Part shown: positions 55,431 to 63,983 of the stretch, one piece after another | Position numbering within the stretch: the first letter of the stretch is position 1 | How the letters are laid out: each line of letters opens with the position of its first letter | Source: Sphaerisporangium melleum | Lineage (GTDB): Bacteria > Actinomycetota > Actinomycetes > Streptosporangiales > Streptosporangiaceae | Assembly (NCBI RefSeq): GCF_014646695.1 | Contig: NZ_BMNT01000014.1 | Span: 127,234-191,233 of the forward strand | DNA: 64,000 nucleotides | Direction of reading: 5' to 3' | The notes under the pieces: model-generated | What the model was told of the DNA's origin: nothing | The model's input: only the letters and a program-made list of their open reading frames with translations | The model's database searches: none | Program-made: the position numbers and the translations under genes

Positions 55431-57326
55431 TCAGCCGGTCTGGGCGAGCAGAGACTCGCGGGCGCGCGCCGCGCGGACGGCGGCCTTCAGCGTGACGATG
55501 TCGTACGCGCCGTGGTGGCGCCGGCCGTTGACGAAGAACGTCGGGGTGCCGGACACCCCGCTCAGGTCGGCGGAGTCGACGTCCTCGGCGATGCGCGCGG
55601 CGCCGGCGTGCTCCTCCAGGTCACGGCGGAACCGCTCCACGTCCAGCCCGATCTGCTCGGCGTAGTCCAGCAGGTGCGGCGGCAGCAGTTCGCCCTGGTG
55701 CTCCAGCAGCACGTCGTGCATCTCCCAGAAGGCGTCCTGCACCGCGGCGGCCTCACTGGCCTCGGCGGCGAGCTGTGCCGAGGGGTGCACGTCGTGCAGC
55801 GGCAGGTGGCGCCAGACGTACCGGACGTCGCCTTCCCCGGCGAGCAGCTCGCGCACGACGGGCTCGGCCAGCCCGCAGAACGGGCACTCGAAGTCGCCGT
55901 ACTCGACGACGGTCACCGGCGCGCCCATCGGGCCGCGTACATGGTCGCGCTCGGGGTCGACGGGGGAGGCGAGGTCGATGATGCTCTCCGCGGTGCCGAG
56001 CAGCGCCCGCGCCCGGGTCCCGGACGGCAGCCGGACCGTCACTCGGGAGATGATCCAGGTCACCACCGACGCGCCCAGGGCGGCGGTCAGGATGCCGAAC
56101 TTGGCCTCCTCCAGCCGGGGGCCCTCGAAGGCGAGGGTGGCGATCAGCAGCGACACGGTGAAGCCGATGCCGGCGATCGTCCCGCCGCCGGTCACCGCCG
56201 CCCAGCCGACCGGCGGGCGCACCCGTCCCCGGCTCAGCCGGGTGACCAGCCACGTCGCGCCGACGATGCCGACCGGCTTGCCGAGCACGTAGGCGGCGAC
56301 GATGCCGAGGGTGACCGGCGAGGTCAGCGCCCGGGCCACGAACTCCCCGTCGATCACGATGCCCGCGTTGGCCAGCGCGAACAGCGGGACGATCAGGTAG
56401 CTCGTCCACGGGTGGTAGAGCTGCTGCAGCCGGTGGTTGGGCGAGATGGCCTTGGCCACCCCCACGCTGGCCGACCGGGCCAGCGCGGCGGTCGGCTGCT
56501 CGCGGAACAGCCGGAACAGGTCGCTCGCCCGCTCCAGGTCGTCGCGGGTGGCCGGCGAGGCGTAGGTCAGCAGGCCCATGGCCAGGCCGATGACCACCGG
56601 CTCGACCCCGGACGCCAGCAGAGCCGCCCAGGCCGCCACGCCGAAGGCCGCGACCAGCATGCCGTTGCGCACTCCGAAGACGTACTTCACCACCAGCATG
56701 GCCGCGAAGATCGCGATCGCGGTCAGCAGCGGCGCCACCCGCACCTGCTCGCTGTAGAAGACCGCGATGACCAGCAGCGCCACCAGGTCGTCGACGACGG
56801 TGACGGTCAGCAGGTAGGTGCGGGCGCGGGCCGGGAAGCGGGAGGCCACCAGGGCGAGCATGCCCATGGCGAACGCCGTGTCCGTCGACATCGCCGCACC
56901 CCAGCCGTGCGCCGCCGGCCCGCCCCCGTTGACCAGCAGGTACACCGCGATCGGCACGAGCATGCCGCCCACGCCCGCCACGACGGGCAGCACCAGCCGC
57001 CGCCGGTCGCGCAGCTCGCCCATGTCGAACTCGCGCCGCGCCTCAAGACCCACGACGAAGAAGAACAGCGTCATCAGCCCGGTGTTCACCCAGTGCCGCA
57101 GATCCTGGGAGACGCCGGTGCCGCCGAGCCGGACGGACAGCTCCGTCCCCCACAGCGCCTGGTAGGACGGCAGGTGCGCGTTCGCCCATACGAGGGCGGC
57201 CAGCGTCGCGGCCAGCAGGAACGCGGCGCTGCCGGTCTCCGTGCGCAGGAACTGGCGCAGCGGGGTCTCGAACCGCCGCGCCCATGTGGTCTCGCCGAGG
57301 AACGGCGCCTGTCTGGGTACGGTCAC
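55431..57326 (-). CDS. nhaA: NhaA Na+/H+ antiporter fused to a DsbA-like domain
   Basis: 631 residues. The N-terminal ~420 residues are Nha[44 protein letters not shown] (the twin aspartates) and [12 protein letters not shown]. The C-terminal ~190 residues are a thioredoxin-like DsbA fold with the CPFC motif ([14 protein letters not shown]) and [20 protein letters not shown], which holds the cis-proline. NhaA-DsbA fusions are found in several actinobacteria. It exchanges sodium for protons, with a possible redox role. The GTG start at 57326 is preferred; upstream frame is non-coding. Confidence 0.9.
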   Translation of the reverse strand: MTVPRQAPFLGETTWARRFETPLRQFLRTETGSAAFLLAATLAALVWANAHLPSYQALWGTELSVRLGGTGVSQDLRHWVNTGLMTLFFFVVGLEARREFDMGELRDRRRLVLPVVAGVGGMLVPIAVYLLVNGGGPAAHGWGAAMSTDTAFAMGMLALVASRFPARARTYLLTVTVVDDLVALLVIAVFYSEQVRVAPLLTAIAIFAAMLVVKYVFGVRNGMLVAAFGVAAWAALLASGVEPVVIGLAMGLLTYASPATRDDLERASDLFRLFREQPTAALARSASVGVAKAISPNHRLQQLYHPWTSYLIVPLFALANAGIVIDGEFVARALTSPVTLGIVAAYVLGKPVGIVGATWLVTRLSRGRVRPPVGWAAVTGGGTIAGIGFTVSLLIATLAFEGPRLEEAKFGILTAALGASVVTWIISRVTVRLPSGTRARALLGTAESIIDLASPVDPERDHVRGPMGAPVTVVEYGDFECPFCGLAEPVVRELLAGEGDVRYVWRHLPLHDVHPSAQLAAEASEAAAVQDAFWEMHDVLLEHQGELLPPHLLDYAEQIGLDVERFRRDLEEHAGAARIAEDVDSADLSGVSGTPTFFVNGRRHHGAYDIVTLKAAVRAARARESLLAQTG

Positions 57327-57714
57327 GTCAAATGCGACACCCAGCGCTCCCGAGACATTCCCGCGAGCGATGACAACCTGATGACGAAAACGACAAAACT
57401 CCTCTTCCGTCGCCTCCTGCCGGCTGGGCTCGCGAGGGCGATACCCCGTCATCGCAGGACGAGAACAGAGCCCTCGCCGGTCCAGCCCGTGCCCCCGGTC
57501 AGAGCCGTCGCCCCGTCCCGTCGCCGCAGGGTGAGACAGGCTTCCCTCCCGGTCAGTGCCGTCGCCCTCCCGCACTGCCCGGCCGGGTACAGGGCCGCCC
57601 TGCGCCACTCCGCCCGGCCAGGCTGAAGCGCCGCGCTGCTCCGCTCGGCACGGCCGGGCTGCCGGGGCCGGCGCCGCCTTCTCCCGGGCTCCGGGCCGGT
57701 GTAGGGTCGCCTTC
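57327..57714. other. Intergenic region with short direct repeats
   Basis: 388 bp between divergent genes. CCCGGTCAG(A/T)GCCGTCGCCC occurs twice, near 57496 and 57555, and CCGGGCTGCCGGGGCCGG-like runs follow. No gene is supported; long minus-strand frames here are Arg/Ala artefacts. Confidence 0.5.
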
Positions 57715-58323
57715 GTGCTCCCGCCCGCCGAGCCCGAGCCGTCCTCGCCGCCCGCCGAGCTCGCATCCGCCGAGTCCGCGCAGGTGCGGCCCCTGCCCGC
57801 CTCGTCCGAGCCGGTCGCCTCAGCTCCGGTCGCTCCTGTGCCAGAGCCGCCGGGGCCGATCGCCTCGGTGCCGGCCGGGCTCGACCCCGCCGTGCTGGAG
57901 CTGTACAAGACGGCCGTCGAGATGGCCGACCGGGTCTCGGCCCGCCGCGGCACGGCCAACGCCTTCTTCCTGACCGCGCAGACCACCTTCGTCGCCGTCG
58001 TCGGGCTCACCGTCCCGGACCTGGCCAGGTCCCCCTGGGTGGTCTCGGTGGCCGTGGCGGTCGCCGGAATACTGCTCTCTGCCGCCTGGTGGCTGCAACT
58101 GCGCAGCTACCGCCTGCTCAACGGAGCGAAGTTCCAGGTGATCAACGAGATCGAGCGGCGGCTGCCGGTCCGGCCGTACACCGACGAGTGGGCTCTGCTC
58201 GCGCCCCGCCCCACCGCCGGACGGCGCGGCAGGTACGCCGAGCTGGGCACCGCCGAGCGGCTGCTGCCCTGGATGTTCGCCCTGCTTCACGCGCTGCTGC
58301 TCACCGGAACGTTGCCGCGCTGA
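57715..58323 (+). CDS. 2TM/SLATT-like membrane protein (RipA-type)
   Basis: 202 residues. The first ~58 are Pro/Ser/Ala-rich. Then [20 protein letters not shown] precedes two adjacent membrane helices (about 84-100 and 108-127), a basic loop [20 protein letters not shown], and a last hydrophobic helix (~183-199). The AKFQVI-E(I/L)E--LP--P(Y/F)--EW arrangement is that of small 2TM effectors associated with nucleotide-sensing conflict systems (SLATT). The GTG at 57715 is approximate. It sits beside the deletion scar at 58.8 kb, which removed neighbours of unknown number. Role in defence is inference. Confidence 0.6.
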   Translation: MLPPAEPEPSSPPAELASAESAQVRPLPASSEPVASAPVAPVPEPPGPIASVPAGLDPAVLELYKTAVEMADRVSARRGTANAFFLTAQTTFVAVVGLTVPDLARSPWVVSVAVAVAGILLSAAWWLQLRSYRLLNGAKFQVINEIERRLPVRPYTDEWALLAPRPTAGRRGRYAELGTAERLLPWMFALLHALLLTGTLPR

Positions 58324-58465
58324 TCGCCGGCCCCGCCCTCCCGTCGCCGGCGCGGGCCGCCCGTCCGCGCGTGGCGGCGCGAACAGGTTGGCGTCGGGCC
58401 ACCAATGGGGAACACTGCCATCACGGCGTTCTTTCGAGGAGACTCGAGGGGAGAATGGTCACCGC

Positions 58466-58815
58466 ATGAAACTGCAGCCGCGCCAGCAGCTCCTCGACGT
58501 GTGGGAGGCCGCCGCGCGGGTCTCCTTCCGTGACGGGCAGTGGGTGTGGGGCGGGCGCGACGGGTCCAACTCACTCTCGGACGCCGAGCAACTGCTGTGC
58601 TTCACCTTCCCGTCCACCGAGCTGTCGGCGTTACGCGTCGACACTCCGGACGAGACCGCCGACGACGTGCTGGACGCCCTGCGGACACTGGGGGACAGCG
58701 TCGAGATCCCCCGCCTGCTGCTGCGGGTGTTCCGGGAGTACCTCGAGACCTATACCGGCATCGACGGAGCCCCGATCTTCGCCGGGGGCGGCTACTTCCG
58801 GCCTGCAGCCGGTGC
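58466..58815 (+). pseudogene. 5' fragment of a SCO2524-family gene
   Basis: The frame starts MKLQPRQQLLDVWEAAARVS with GGRDGSNSLSDAEQLLCFTF and GDSVEIPRLLLRVFREYLET, matching the N-terminus of the large SCO2524-family proteins of actinomycetes (several hundred residues). After FAGGGYFRPA the similarity stops and the frame runs into antisense DUF4062 sequence, ending at 58855. A GAGGGGAG ribosome site precedes the start. It cannot make a functional family member. Confidence 0.7.
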
Positions 58816-59084
58816 TTGCCCAGCCGCACCGCCTCGCGGTACTCCAGTTCGGTGACCGACCGGTCGTGGCCCGGCGGCGGCGGGCCGTACCGCCAGGCGA
58901 GGATGCCGATGTAGACGTCGCACTCGGCGACGTCGCGCAGGCACCGGTCCACCGCGGGCTCGGAGTCGGTGACGTAGTGCTCCATCGCGACGTCCTCGAT
59001 GCCGAGTCTGCGCAGTGCCCCGAGCACCTGCCCGCGGCACTCGCGTAGGTCGGGGTACGTCGATGACACGTAGACCCGCGTCAT
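58810..59084 (-). pseudogene. 5' fragment of a DUF4062-domain gene
   Basis: The minus strand reads MTRVYVSSTYPDLRECRGQV, AMEHYVTDSEPAVDRCLRDV, AECDVYIGILAWRYGPPP and VTELEYREAVRLGK, the first two-thirds of the DUF4062 domain. This domain sits at the N-terminus of large STAND/TPR proteins. After GKHRLQAG similarity ends at the junction with the SCO2524 fragment. Both convergent genes have lost their 3' ends, so a single deletion explains the layout. Confidence 0.75.
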
Positions 59085-59191
59085 GCCGCACCCGCGGATC
59101 CGCCCGTCATACCGGCATCTAACCCCGATTACCCCGCACCCGTCACCGTCTCGCCACACTCGGCCACCGGGTGCGGGCCGGTGGGACGCGC

Positions 59192-60406
59192 TCAGCCGGC
59201 GGCGTCGCGGGCGTCGCGGCGCCACTCGTCCAGGCCCGCCTCGGACAGGACGGCGTCGAAGGCGAGCTCGGCCGCGCCGCGCATGCTGCCGTCATCGGGG
59301 AACCGGGCGGGCACCAGCGGGGGAGGGGTGCGGCGGCGGAAGCCCATCAGACCCGCCAGGTAGGCGGCGCGCACGGCCGGCCCGGCGAGGTCCGCGATCA
59401 CCACCGCCAGCCCGGAGAGCGTCACCACCTGCGGATCCAGCGCGTTGACCAGGCCGGCGACGCCGCGCCCGAGGTTGCCGGCCACCCGGTCGAGGGCCGC
59501 GCGGGCGGCGGCGTCCCCGGTACGGGCCCTGTGCAGGACGGCGCCGGCCGCGGTGCGCGGCGCGGCGGGGGGCGGCTCCTCCAGGTAGCGGGCGAGGGCC
59601 CGCCCGTCGACCTCCAGATCCCAGCAGCCGTGCGCCCCGCAGGGGCAGGGCAGGGCCGGGTCGCCGAACGGCATGTGCCCGAACTCTCCGCCGGCCCCGG
59701 TGGCGCCGGTCGCGGCGCGCCCGCGCTCCAGCAGCACCCCTCCGATGCCGACCTCGACGGTCAGGAAGAGGGCCACGCCGGCGTCGGCCGCGCTGCCCCG
59801 GCGCGCCTCGGCGACGCCGGCCATCGTGGCGTCGTTGCCGGTGATGACCGGCATGGAGAACGGGATGCCGAGTCCTCGGGCGATGTCGACGTCCCGCCAG
59901 CCCAGCGTGGCCGCGGCCACCAGCCGCCCGTCGCTGACCGTGCCCGGCAGGGCGATCCCGACGGCCCGCAGCCGGGTCCCGTAGGCGGCCTGGACCTCGC
60001 GCAGGGCCGCGCCCATCCGGGCCAGGACGTCCTCGGGCGCGCCCGGCCGATCGTGGCGCTCACGGCGCACCGGGCACAGCTCGCCGCCCAGATGGGCGAT
60101 CGCCACCCCCCAGGACTCATGGGAGAGCTCGGCGACCGCGACGACCGGCCCGCGGTCGTGGCGGTGCACCACCCGGGTGGGCCGGCCGCGCGCCCCGGTG
60201 GGCTCGGCGCCGCTCTCGGCGACCAGGCGCAGCGCGTGCAACCGCGCGATGATCTCGGCGGCCGAGCCGCGGCTGAGGCCGAGGTCGCGGGCGAGCCGGG
60301 CCCGGGTGGTCGCCGGGTGCGCGTGGACGTGCCGCAGCACCGCGAGCATCCCCTGCACCTGGATGGCACGTGCCCGTCCGACCTCTCCGACCTCCATAGG
60401 GGGCAT
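59192..60406 (-). CDS. ROK-family transcriptional regulator
   Basis: 404 residues. An N-terminal winged helix (ATTRARLARDLGLSRGSAAE, then RLHALRLVAE) precedes the ROK sugar-kinase fold. The zinc-binding signature reads CPCGAHGCWDLEVDGRAL and GEFGHMPFGDPA. Such proteins (NagC/XylR type) repress sugar genes and release on sugar binding. The divergent SemiSWEET and HAD genes are the probable targets. The start may be 60406 or 60397. The nearby GTTACGCGAAC element is a candidate operator. Confidence 0.92.
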   Translation of the reverse strand: MPPMEVGEVGRARAIQVQGMLAVLRHVHAHPATTRARLARDLGLSRGSAAEIIARLHALRLVAESGAEPTGARGRPTRVVHRHDRGPVVAVAELSHESWGVAIAHLGGELCPVRRERHDRPGAPEDVLARMGAALREVQAAYGTRLRAVGIALPGTVSDGRLVAAATLGWRDVDIARGLGIPFSMPVITGNDATMAGVAEARRGSAADAGVALFLTVEVGIGGVLLERGRAATGATGAGGEFGHMPFGDPALPCPCGAHGCWDLEVDGRALARYLEEPPPAAPRTAAGAVLHRARTGDAAARAALDRVAGNLGRGVAGLVNALDPQVVTLSGLAVVIADLAGPAVRAAYLAGLMGFRRRTPPPLVPARFPDDGSMRGAAELAFDAVLSEAGLDEWRRDARDAAG

Positions 60407-60426
60407 TGTGCCGGATCTCCGCGCCG

Positions 60427-60446
60427 ATTATGCTCGTTACGCGAAC
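60427..60446. promoter_or_regulatory. Candidate promoter/operator of the ROK-SemiSWEET locus
   Basis: The 57-bp divergent gap holds GTTACGCGAAC (60436-60446), an imperfect inverted repeat (GTT...AAC), and an AT-rich ATTATG, which gives -10-like boxes on both strands. Binding by the ROK regulator is inferred from location. Confidence 0.4.
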
Positions 60447-60463
60447 AAAATCGGAGGGAAGCC

Positions 60464-60733
60464 GTGATAACCGTTCTCGGCCTGGTCGCGGGGGTCCTGA
60501 CCACCGCGTCGTGGCTGCCGCAACTGCGCCGCTCCTGGCGCACCCGCTCCACCGGCGATCTCTCCTGGACCTACCTGGTGATGCTCAGCGTCGGCGTCGG
60601 CCTGTGGCTCACCTACGGCGTCGCGGTGGCCGACGTCGCCGTGCTCGCCGCCAACGCCCTGACGCTCGCGGCGCTGACGACGCTCATGGTGCTCAAGGTC
60701 GTGCACCACCACGCGCCGGGCGAGGCGCGATGA
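60464..60733 (+). CDS. SemiSWEET-type sugar transporter (PQ-loop)
   Basis: 89 residues with three transmembrane helices, the size of bacterial SemiSWEETs. The first helix carries TTASWLPQLRRSWRTRSTGD, the PQ motif, followed by LSWTYLVMLSVGVGLWLTYG. It forms dimers that let sugars cross the membrane passively. The GTG has a GGAGGG site six bases upstream. The stop overlaps the HAD gene start (ATGA). With the ROK regulator and a phosphatase, it forms a small sugar-handling locus. Confidence 0.9.
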   Translation: MITVLGLVAGVLTTASWLPQLRRSWRTRSTGDLSWTYLVMLSVGVGLWLTYGVAVADVAVLAANALTLAALTTLMVLKVVHHHAPGEAR

Positions 60734-61386
60734 CCCGCCTCGGCGCCCGGCAGGACGATCGCGTGGCCGCGCTGCGCGATGTCCGCGCCGTACTGCTCGA
60801 CATGGACGGCACGCTGGTCGACTCCGACGCCGCGGTTGATCGGGCCTGGGGCGCCTGGGCGGCGATGCACGGCATCCCCGCCGAGGCGCTCACGGACGAC
60901 CTGCGCGGCCACCCGGGCCCGTACGGCGTCCGCCGCCTGCTGCCGCACCTGACCGAGCCGGAGCAGGCGCGCGCGGCCCAGGCACTGCTCGACCTGGAAT
61001 GCGCCGACCTCGACGGTGTGGCGCCTGCCGCGGGCGCCGCTGACCTCTTCGGCGTGCTGGCCGGGCGCCGGCTGCCGTGGGCCGTCGTCACCGGCTCCGG
61101 CCGGCGGCTGGCGGTGTCGCGGCTCGCCGCCGCCGGCATCGACCCGCCGCTGCTGGTCACCCATGACGACGTCGCCCGCGGCAAGCCCGACCCGGAGGGC
61201 TATCTCAAGGCCGCCGCGGCGCTCGGGGTGCCGCCCGACGGCTGCCTGGTGGTCGAGGACTCCCCGCCCGGCTTCGCGGCGGGGGTGGCCGCCGGCATGC
61301 GCGTCGCCACGCTGCGGGGCCTGCCCGGCGAGCTTCCGATCAGCGATCTGGCCGACCTGGCCGCGCTGCTCCACGCCGCCGCCTGA
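60730..61386 (+). CDS. HAD-family sugar-phosphatase-like protein
   Basis: 218 residues. HAD motif I is LLDMDGTLVDSDAAV, motif II is VVTGSGRRLAV, motif III lysine is RGKPDPEGYL, and motif IV is VVEDSPPGFAAG. The helical cap is of the beta-phosphoglucomutase/2-deoxyglucose-6-phosphatase type. It probably dephosphorylates a sugar phosphate. Translationally coupled to the SemiSWEET gene (ATGA), which suggests a joint role in export or salvage of a sugar. A convergent hairpin terminator follows. Confidence 0.9.
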   Translation: MTRLGARQDDRVAALRDVRAVLLDMDGTLVDSDAAVDRAWGAWAAMHGIPAEALTDDLRGHPGPYGVRRLLPHLTEPEQARAAQALLDLECADLDGVAPAAGAADLFGVLAGRRLPWAVVTGSGRRLAVSRLAAAGIDPPLLVTHDDVARGKPDPEGYLKAAAALGVPPDGCLVVEDSPPGFAAGVAAGMRVATLRGLPGELPISDLADLAALLHAAA

Positions 61387-61389
61387 GCC

Positions 61390-61425
61390 CGCCCCGGCTG
61401 ACGAGCCGTGCTGTCAGCCGGGGCG
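61390..61425. terminator. Hairpin between convergent genes
   Basis: CGCCCCGGCTGAC (61390-61402) pairs perfectly with GTCAGCCGGGGCG (61413-61425), a 13-bp stem with 10-base loop. It overlaps the stop codon of the minus-strand permease gene and lies 4 bp past the HAD gene. Confidence 0.65.
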
Positions 61426-62376
61426 GCGCAGGACGCGGCGCGCGGCCAGGCCGCCGAGCACCACCGACGCGAGCGTCAGGATCCCCGCCTCGGTCCACTG
61501 GAAGCGCCAGAACCTGGACGGCGGATGGTAGTAGACCGCGTACCGGTACCCCTTGCCGAACAGGCATTCCTCCCACGTCCTGGCGTTCTTCTCGCTCCGT
61601 CCCGCGTCCACCTGGCGCGGGCAGCCACTGCCCGACGGCTCGGCGACCTCCCTCCCGGACGGTTCCACCCAGGCGCCGCCCACCAGACGGGCGTCGGGAT
61701 CGTCCAGCACCACGGTGCCGGACAACTCGGCACGCGCCGGCTCGGCATAGTGGTCGCTCAGCTGGAACATCGTGAACATCGTCACCGTCACCCCGGCCAC
61801 GACCAGCGCCATCGCCGGTAGCGTACGCCGGAACAGGGCGCCGGCCGCGGTGCCCAGCGCGAACGCGTACAGCCACCACACCGCCGGGGCCACCCCGACC
61901 ATGTTGAACACGCCGATGTTGCCGAACGTGGAGTCGACCCCGGCCCTGAACACCGGCCGCCACAGGCTCACCATGAGCGACAGCAGCAGCCCGCCGGCCA
62001 CGACCGCTCCGCCGAGGACCGACAGTTCGACCAGCAGCCACCGCCGCACGGACACCGACTGGGTCCAGGCCAGGCGGTGGGTACCGCGCTCGTACTCGCG
62101 GCCGAGCAGCGGCGCGCCCCAGAACGCCCCGATCAACGCGGGCGCCACCAGGGGCATCCAGCCGAACACCGAGTACACGGCGTCGTAGCGCCGCTCGAGC
62201 GCCACCGCCAGGTCTCCGCACGTCACGCCAGGCCCCGGACAGCCGGGCGCGGCGTGCTCGGCGACGTACCGGCCCGCCTCCACGGCCGACCCCAGCAGCA
62301 GCGCCCCCAGCAGCGCCAGAAGCCCCGCCGTCACGACGATCTGCGCCCGGTGCCGGCGCCACGTCACCCAGATCAC
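61414..62376 (-). CDS. ABC transporter permease (YtrA operon type)
   Basis: 320 residues with six transmembrane helices. It starts VIWVTWRRHRAQIVVTAGLL and has LIGAFWGAPLLGREYERGTH, then RLAWTQSVSVRRWLLVEL, typical of ABC-2-like permeases of GntR-controlled operons. A large external loop (~205-280) holds two cysteines (SGCPRQ, EECLFG). The GTG start overlaps the ATPase stop (GTGA). Last gene of the three-gene operon; probable export or drug-response function. Confidence 0.87.
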   Translation of the reverse strand: MIWVTWRRHRAQIVVTAGLLALLGALLLGSAVEAGRYVAEHAAPGCPGPGVTCGDLAVALERRYDAVYSVFGWMPLVAPALIGAFWGAPLLGREYERGTHRLAWTQSVSVRRWLLVELSVLGGAVVAGGLLLSLMVSLWRPVFRAGVDSTFGNIGVFNMVGVAPAVWWLYAFALGTAAGALFRRTLPAMALVVAGVTVTMFTMFQLSDHYAEPARAELSGTVVLDDPDARLVGGAWVEPSGREVAEPSGSGCPRQVDAGRSEKNARTWEECLFGKGYRYAVYYHPPSRFWRFQWTEAGILTLASVVLGGLAARRVLRRPG

Positions 62377-63218
62377 GCGCTCGCCTCCACCGGTCTCGGC
62401 AGCGCCGCCGACTCGGGGCTGCGCAGGTAGGCCATGACGAGCTCCTCCAGCCCGGGGCGCCGCGCCCGCCACCGCGGATCGAGCGGGGGTGCGCCCCTGA
62501 CCAGCATGCCGACCTGCCTGCCGGTACGGCTCGCGCTCACCACCTGCGCCGTCGCCGCCGACGCCTCGCCGGGCCCGGTGAGCACGAGATGCCCGTCGAG
62601 CAACTCCTCGATGTCGCCACTGACCTGCGGCCGGCCCTCGTTCAGCACGACCAGCCAGTCGCAGGTCTCCTCCAGGTCGGAGACGACGTGCGAGGACAGC
62701 AGCACGGTCAGCTCTCCTCCTGCCACCTCCGCCATGATCGAACGCATCACGTCGTGGCGAGCGAGGGGATCGAGGTTGGCGAGCGGCTCGTCCAGCACGA
62801 GCAGGTCGGGCCGGCGGGCCAGCGCCAGCGTGACCGCCACCTGCGCCCGCTGCCCGCCCGACAGACCGCCCACCTTCCGCTTGAGCGGGATGCCGAGTTC
62901 CGCGAGCCGGTCGGCGGCCGCGGCGCCGTCCCAGCGCCGGTTCATCCGGCGGCCGAAGGTGAGCGTCTCGGCGACGGAGAAGTCGTCGTACAGGGGCTTG
63001 TCCTGGGCCACGAACGCCACCTCGCCGGCCACGCGGACACGTCCCCGCGCGGGCCGTAGCAGGCCGACGGTCGCGTGCATGAGCGTGGTCTTGCCCGCGC
63101 CGTTGGGCCCGACGAGCGCCGCCACGCGTCCCGTGGGCACCGACAGCGAGCAGTCGCGCAGCACCCATGTGCGGCGATAGCGGACCGCCAGCCCGGTCAC
63201 CTCCAGCGCGGGAGTCAT
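62373..63218 (-). CDS. ABC transporter ATP-binding protein (YtrB-like)
   Basis: 281 residues. Walker A is LVGPNGAGKTTLMHATVG, the Q-loop FVAQDKPLYDDFSVAETL, signature LSGGQRAQVAVTLAL, Walker B LLVLDEPLANLD and H-loop LSSHVVSDLEETCDW. All catalytic residues are intact. The ATG overlaps the GntR stop (ATGA), and the stop overlaps the permease start. It energises the membrane protein encoded next. Confidence 0.93.
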   Translation of the reverse strand: MTPALEVTGLAVRYRRTWVLRDCSLSVPTGRVAALVGPNGAGKTTLMHATVGLLRPARGRVRVAGEVAFVAQDKPLYDDFSVAETLTFGRRMNRRWDGAAAADRLAELGIPLKRKVGGLSGGQRAQVAVTLALARRPDLLVLDEPLANLDPLARHDVMRSIMAEVAGGELTVLLSSHVVSDLEETCDWLVVLNEGRPQVSGDIEELLDGHLVLTGPGEASAATAQVVSASRTGRQVGMLVRGAPPLDPRWRARRPGLEELVMAYLRSPESAALPRPVEASA

Positions 63219-63607
63219 GCCACGCCCTTCTTCGCGGCGTCGGCCAGGACCACGGTGAACAGCGCCCGCAGGTCCTCCTGGTCGAGTCCGGCCGCGAACG
63301 CGTCGCGTACCCACGTCTCCAGACCGCGCCGCAGCCGCGTGTGCTCGGCGAGTGTCGCACCCGCGATGCCGTGCCGGACGAACGTGCCCATCCCCGGCCG
63401 TCCCTCGACCAGCCCGTCGCGCTCCAGTTCCCGGTACGCCTTGAGCACGGTGTTGGGGTTGATGGCCAGGCTCTCGACCACCTCGCGCGCGGTCGGCAAC
63501 TGGTCACCGGGCCGTAGCGTGCCGAGCCGGAGCGCCTGTTTGACCTGGTGTACGAGCTGCAGGTACGTCGAGACGCCAGAGCGGCGGTCCAGGTCGAACT
63601 CGATCAA
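63215..63607 (-). CDS. GntR-family regulator, YtrA subfamily
   Basis: 130 residues: a winged helix (LRPGDQLPTAREVVESLAIN, PNTVLKAYRELERDGLVEGR) and the short YtrA-type helical tail (LRALFTVVLADAAKKG). This subfamily represses its own ABC operon and is relieved by cell-wall or membrane stress. The ATG at 63607 has a GGAGGG site. A perfect 10-bp inverted repeat lies 10 bp upstream, exactly where an autoregulatory operator is expected. Confidence 0.93.
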   Translation of the reverse strand: MIEFDLDRRSGVSTYLQLVHQVKQALRLGTLRPGDQLPTAREVVESLAINPNTVLKAYRELERDGLVEGRPGMGTFVRHGIAGATLAEHTRLRRGLETWVRDAFAAGLDQEDLRALFTVVLADAAKKGVA

Positions 63608-63616
63608 CAGAACCCT

Positions 63617-63642
63617 CCTTTCACTATTCGACTAGTGAAAGG
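63617..63642. promoter_or_regulatory. Operator of the GntR/ABC operon
   Basis: CCTTTCACTA (63617-63626), six bases, TAGTGAAAGG (63633-63642): a perfect 10-bp inverted repeat. TAGTGAAA-type palindromes are usual for YtrA regulators. It overlaps the ribosome-binding site of the GntR gene, so bound repressor would cover the promoter or leader. Confidence 0.75.
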
Positions 63643-63983
63643 GTGTTGGGTCCGGCCGTCCGCTGTCAACCCGTGGCCGCACGCGAGCCGGGGGACAGGC
63701 TCGGCGGTCTCGCGCAGGATGCCGTGCGGCGGTCCTCCGCGACATGGGGGCCGCACGCGGGCGGTCTGATGAGAACGGTCCCGCTTCCATCTGCCAGCAG
63801 GTCGCTGACCTGCGGTGATGCGGGCCGGCGGCGGTCCGTGCCGGTTGTCCGCCCGCCGTGGCAGGAAGCGGTCACGGGTGTGCAGCTTGCTGCCGTCGTT
63901 TTCTCTGTTCCGAGGGCTTGTCTTGCCGGAAAGTTGTGAGTGCAAGGACGAAACAAGAAGCCCTGAAGAAAAGGACCGAGAAA
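63643..63983 (+). other. Intergenic region, no gene seen
   Basis: 341 bp. Frames on both strands are short or compositionally unlike coding DNA. The last 80 bases are AT-richer and probably hold the promoter and leader of the gene starting at 63984. Confidence 0.45.

Noticed and set aside
61414..63507. 697-codon minus-strand frame covering the ATPase gene
   Set aside because: Only the part from 62376 down is the real permease; the rest is a shadow of the ATPase and GntR genes.
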